Shown here: piece by piece, positions 5,162 through 6,152 of the stretch
Numbering within the stretch: the stretch's first letter is position 1
Layout: every line of letters begins with the position of its first letter
NCBI GenBank assembly: GCA_045116915.1
Contig: JBGUMQ010000049.1
Span: forward strand, 1-6,152
From: UBA9732 sp045116915
Lineage (GTDB): Bacteria; Spirochaetota; Spirochaetia; Sphaerochaetales; Sphaerochaetaceae
Direction: 5' to 3'
Length of the DNA: 6,152 bases
Position numbers and translations under genes: made by a program
The notes under the pieces: model-generated
Databases searched by the model: none
Told to the model about the DNA's origin: nothing
Seen by the model: only the letters and a program-made list of their open reading frames with translations

Positions 5162-5971
5162 TTACGCTCCTGGAAATGTAATCCCGTCGGGAATCATCCG
5201 CACAGGCAGCTCCAGAGCCAGACGGTTCTCTGAAACGGAGGCCACGGCCTTCACGGCCCTGCCCCCTGCTGTCGCTTCCACCATGTACCTCCCTGCACCG
5301 GGCAGGAGAAGTCCAAGAGTGCGGACATCGAATAACAGGCGTATCGGACCCGGGTCCCCGGGAGTCCCTTCCTCGACGGACGGCACACCCCTCAGGTCAA
5401 GACCGTACGCTCTGCCAAGCAACCTTGAGGCTTTTCCAAGATCACCTGTTAGGAGACACCCGCGTATCAGAGAGCTGCTCACCGTCTCATCGCCGATGGC
5501 GACGGGCGGGATCACCCTGAGGTATGCGGATGAAGTATATTTGGAAAGCAGCTGCCGTATCCGGGAAGGTCCGACGCTCTGCGCCGGGGCACCTGCCCGG
5601 AAGCTGTCTCCAACAACCATTGCCCGGACCTCGTACGACGTACACAGGAGGGCAATGAACTCCTCACCCGACAGTTTACTCATATCATCGGAAAAGTCAA
5701 TCACACAATGGTGATTAATTCCTCTGTCCGACAACATTTCTTCGAACTGCGCCCTGCTCTGCAGCGCAGGGACCTCCGGCATGGTGCGCTTCATCATCTT
5801 GGGGTTGGCCGAGAAAGTGACGACAACGCTCTGTGCACCCAGCTCCCGGGCCGTCCCGACCGTCGTATCGATGATGGCCTGATGCCCCAGGTGCATGCCG
5901 TCGAAGACGCCTATGGTGACGACAGCCGGCATGTTGCGGAAGATCGGATCAGCAAATGTCCTGTTGTCCAT
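5162..5971 (-). CDS. ribF: RibF-like FAD synthetase family protein with a reduced riboflavin kinase half
   Basis: A 269-residue protein of the bifunctional riboflavin kinase/FMN adenylyltransferase family, which usually has about 300-315 residues. The N-terminal nucleotidyltransferase domain (about 15-187) is recognisable. It has VTIGVFDGMHLGHQ at 18-31 with the HLGH nucleotide-binding motif, VVTFSANP at 50-57 (family consensus TFxPHP, so the His is replaced), VVGDSFRAG at 119-127, and SSSLIR at 165-170. The closing segment GDLGKASRLLGRAYGL (176-191) normally leads into the kinase domain. The remaining roughly 80 residues are shorter than a normal kinase domain and lack the G-x-PTAN metal/phosphate motif. 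LLLPGAGRYMVEA may be a relic of the LPxxGVYAV strand. FMN adenylylation is plausible; riboflavin kinase activity is doubtful. I chose the ATG at 5971 (AGG 6 bases upstream); the GTG at 5974 is an alternative. It overlaps truB and is nearly adjacent to rpsO. Confidence 0.85.
   Translation of the reverse strand: MDNRTFADPIFRNMPAVVTIGVFDGMHLGHQAIIDTTVGTARELGAQSVVVTFSANPKMMKRTMPEVPALQSRAQFEEMLSDRGINHHCVIDFSDDMSKLSGEEFIALLCTSYEVRAMVVGDSFRAGAPAQSVGPSRIRQLLSKYTSSAYLRVIPPVAIGDETVSSSLIRGCLLTGDLGKASRLLGRAYGLDLRGVPSVEEGTPGDPGPIRLLFDVRTLGLLLPGAGRYMVEATAGGRAVKAVASVSENRLALELPVRMIPDGITFPGA
5167..5171 (-). promoter_or_regulatory. Shine-Dalgarno of rpsO inside the end of ribF
   Basis: AGGAG on the minus strand, 8 bases before the rpsO ATG and lying over the last two sense codons of ribF (Gly-Ala). 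Ribosomes finishing ribF would release right on this site, which suggests translational coupling of the two genes. Confidence 0.8.
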
Positions 5972-6152
5972 CACGCACCTGGCAGATTATCCTGCCCTCC
6001 TCCTGCGACCACACGCACACGGGCCTTCCGTCGTGCATAAGGAACGCATACCTGCTCCCTTCCGGGATCCTGTCCCTGACCGAATGCTTCACATAGCCGT
6101 TGGAGGCCTTGAACGCCTCGGCCTCGTTGGTTTCCACCGTCACGCAGCCGGG
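5949..6152 (-). CDS. truB: C-terminal end of tRNA pseudouridine synthase B (partial)
   Basis: Only the last 67 codons are inside the window, and the reading frame continues open past the right edge. The segment contains NGYVKHSVRDRIPEGSRYAF, then a turn and strand pair with HDGRPVCVW and GRIICQVRDG before the stop. This resembles the small beta-rich C-terminal domain of bacterial TruB, which contributes to tRNA binding outside the catalytic domain. The catalytic Asp lies in the missing part, so the call depends on this weak C-terminal similarity plus position: truB directly before ribF is a very common order. The full enzyme makes pseudouridine 55 in the T-loop of tRNAs. The GTG at 6143 is an internal valine codon, not a start. 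The 3' end overlaps ribF by 23 bases. Confidence 0.72.
   Translation of the reverse strand, partial: PGCVTVETNEAEAFKASNGYVKHSVRDRIPEGSRYAFLMHDGRPVCVWSQEEGRIICQVRDGQQDIC

Noticed and set aside
5534..5562. TATACT-like -10 inside ribF as an rpsO promoter
   Set aside because: No -35 match occurs at a proper distance (GGATAC at 17 bases), and the site lies nearly 400 bases before rpsO.
1..6152. Mobile element, defence island, CRISPR array, tRNA or rRNA
   Set aside because: No terminal repeats, spacer arrays, transposase motifs or RNA gene signatures were seen. Nearly every base belongs to a housekeeping gene or a short spacer.

Overview
The window is a densely packed block of bacterial housekeeping genes, all on the minus strand. 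Read in the direction of transcription (right to left) the order is truB (3' end only), ribF, rpsO, pnp, dut, lptF, lptG (5' part only). Every gene call rests on protein family motifs read directly from the translation. The order truB-ribF-rpsO-pnp-dut followed by a pair of YjgP/YjgQ-family permeases matches what I remember of spirochaete genomes (Treponema and relatives), and the two LptF/LptG-type permeases argue for a diderm cell envelope. I therefore infer a member of the Spirochaetota with fairly high GC content (clearly above 50% by eye). That assignment comes from gene order and memory, not from a search.

Right part (about 4892-6152): the C-terminal tail of the tRNA pseudouridine-55 synthase TruB overlaps the start of ribF, and ribF ends 3 bases before rpsO. 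This is a tight translation/cofactor cluster. RibF is unusual: the nucleotidyltransferase half keeps its HxGH-type and SSxxIR motifs, but the C-terminal half is short and the flavokinase PTAN region is not recognisable.

Middle (4729-4891): the 163-base rpsO-pnp spacer is the longest non-coding stretch. It holds a perfect 12-bp hairpin just after rpsO without a U-run, a second imperfect hairpin, and a long purine-only tract leading into the pnp ribosome binding site. This layout fits RNA processing and/or pnp autoregulation better than simple termination. pnp encodes a complete polynucleotide phosphorylase with two RNase PH domains, KH, S1 and an Arg-rich tail. dut overlaps the pnp stop by one base.

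Left part (1-2059): a strong sigma70-type promoter (TCGACA, 17-bp spacer, extended TGTTATAAT) lies across the 3' end of dut and the short AT-rich gap behind it. It should give lptF-lptG their own transcription in addition to read-through. The two permeases overlap by 4 bases (ATGA) and are expected to form the LptFG heterodimer of an ABC-type lipopolysaccharide or glycolipid extractor. There is no mobile element, CRISPR array, tRNA or rRNA, and I see no wholly new system. The main points of interest are the degenerate RibF, the rpsO-pnp spacer and the internal promoter.
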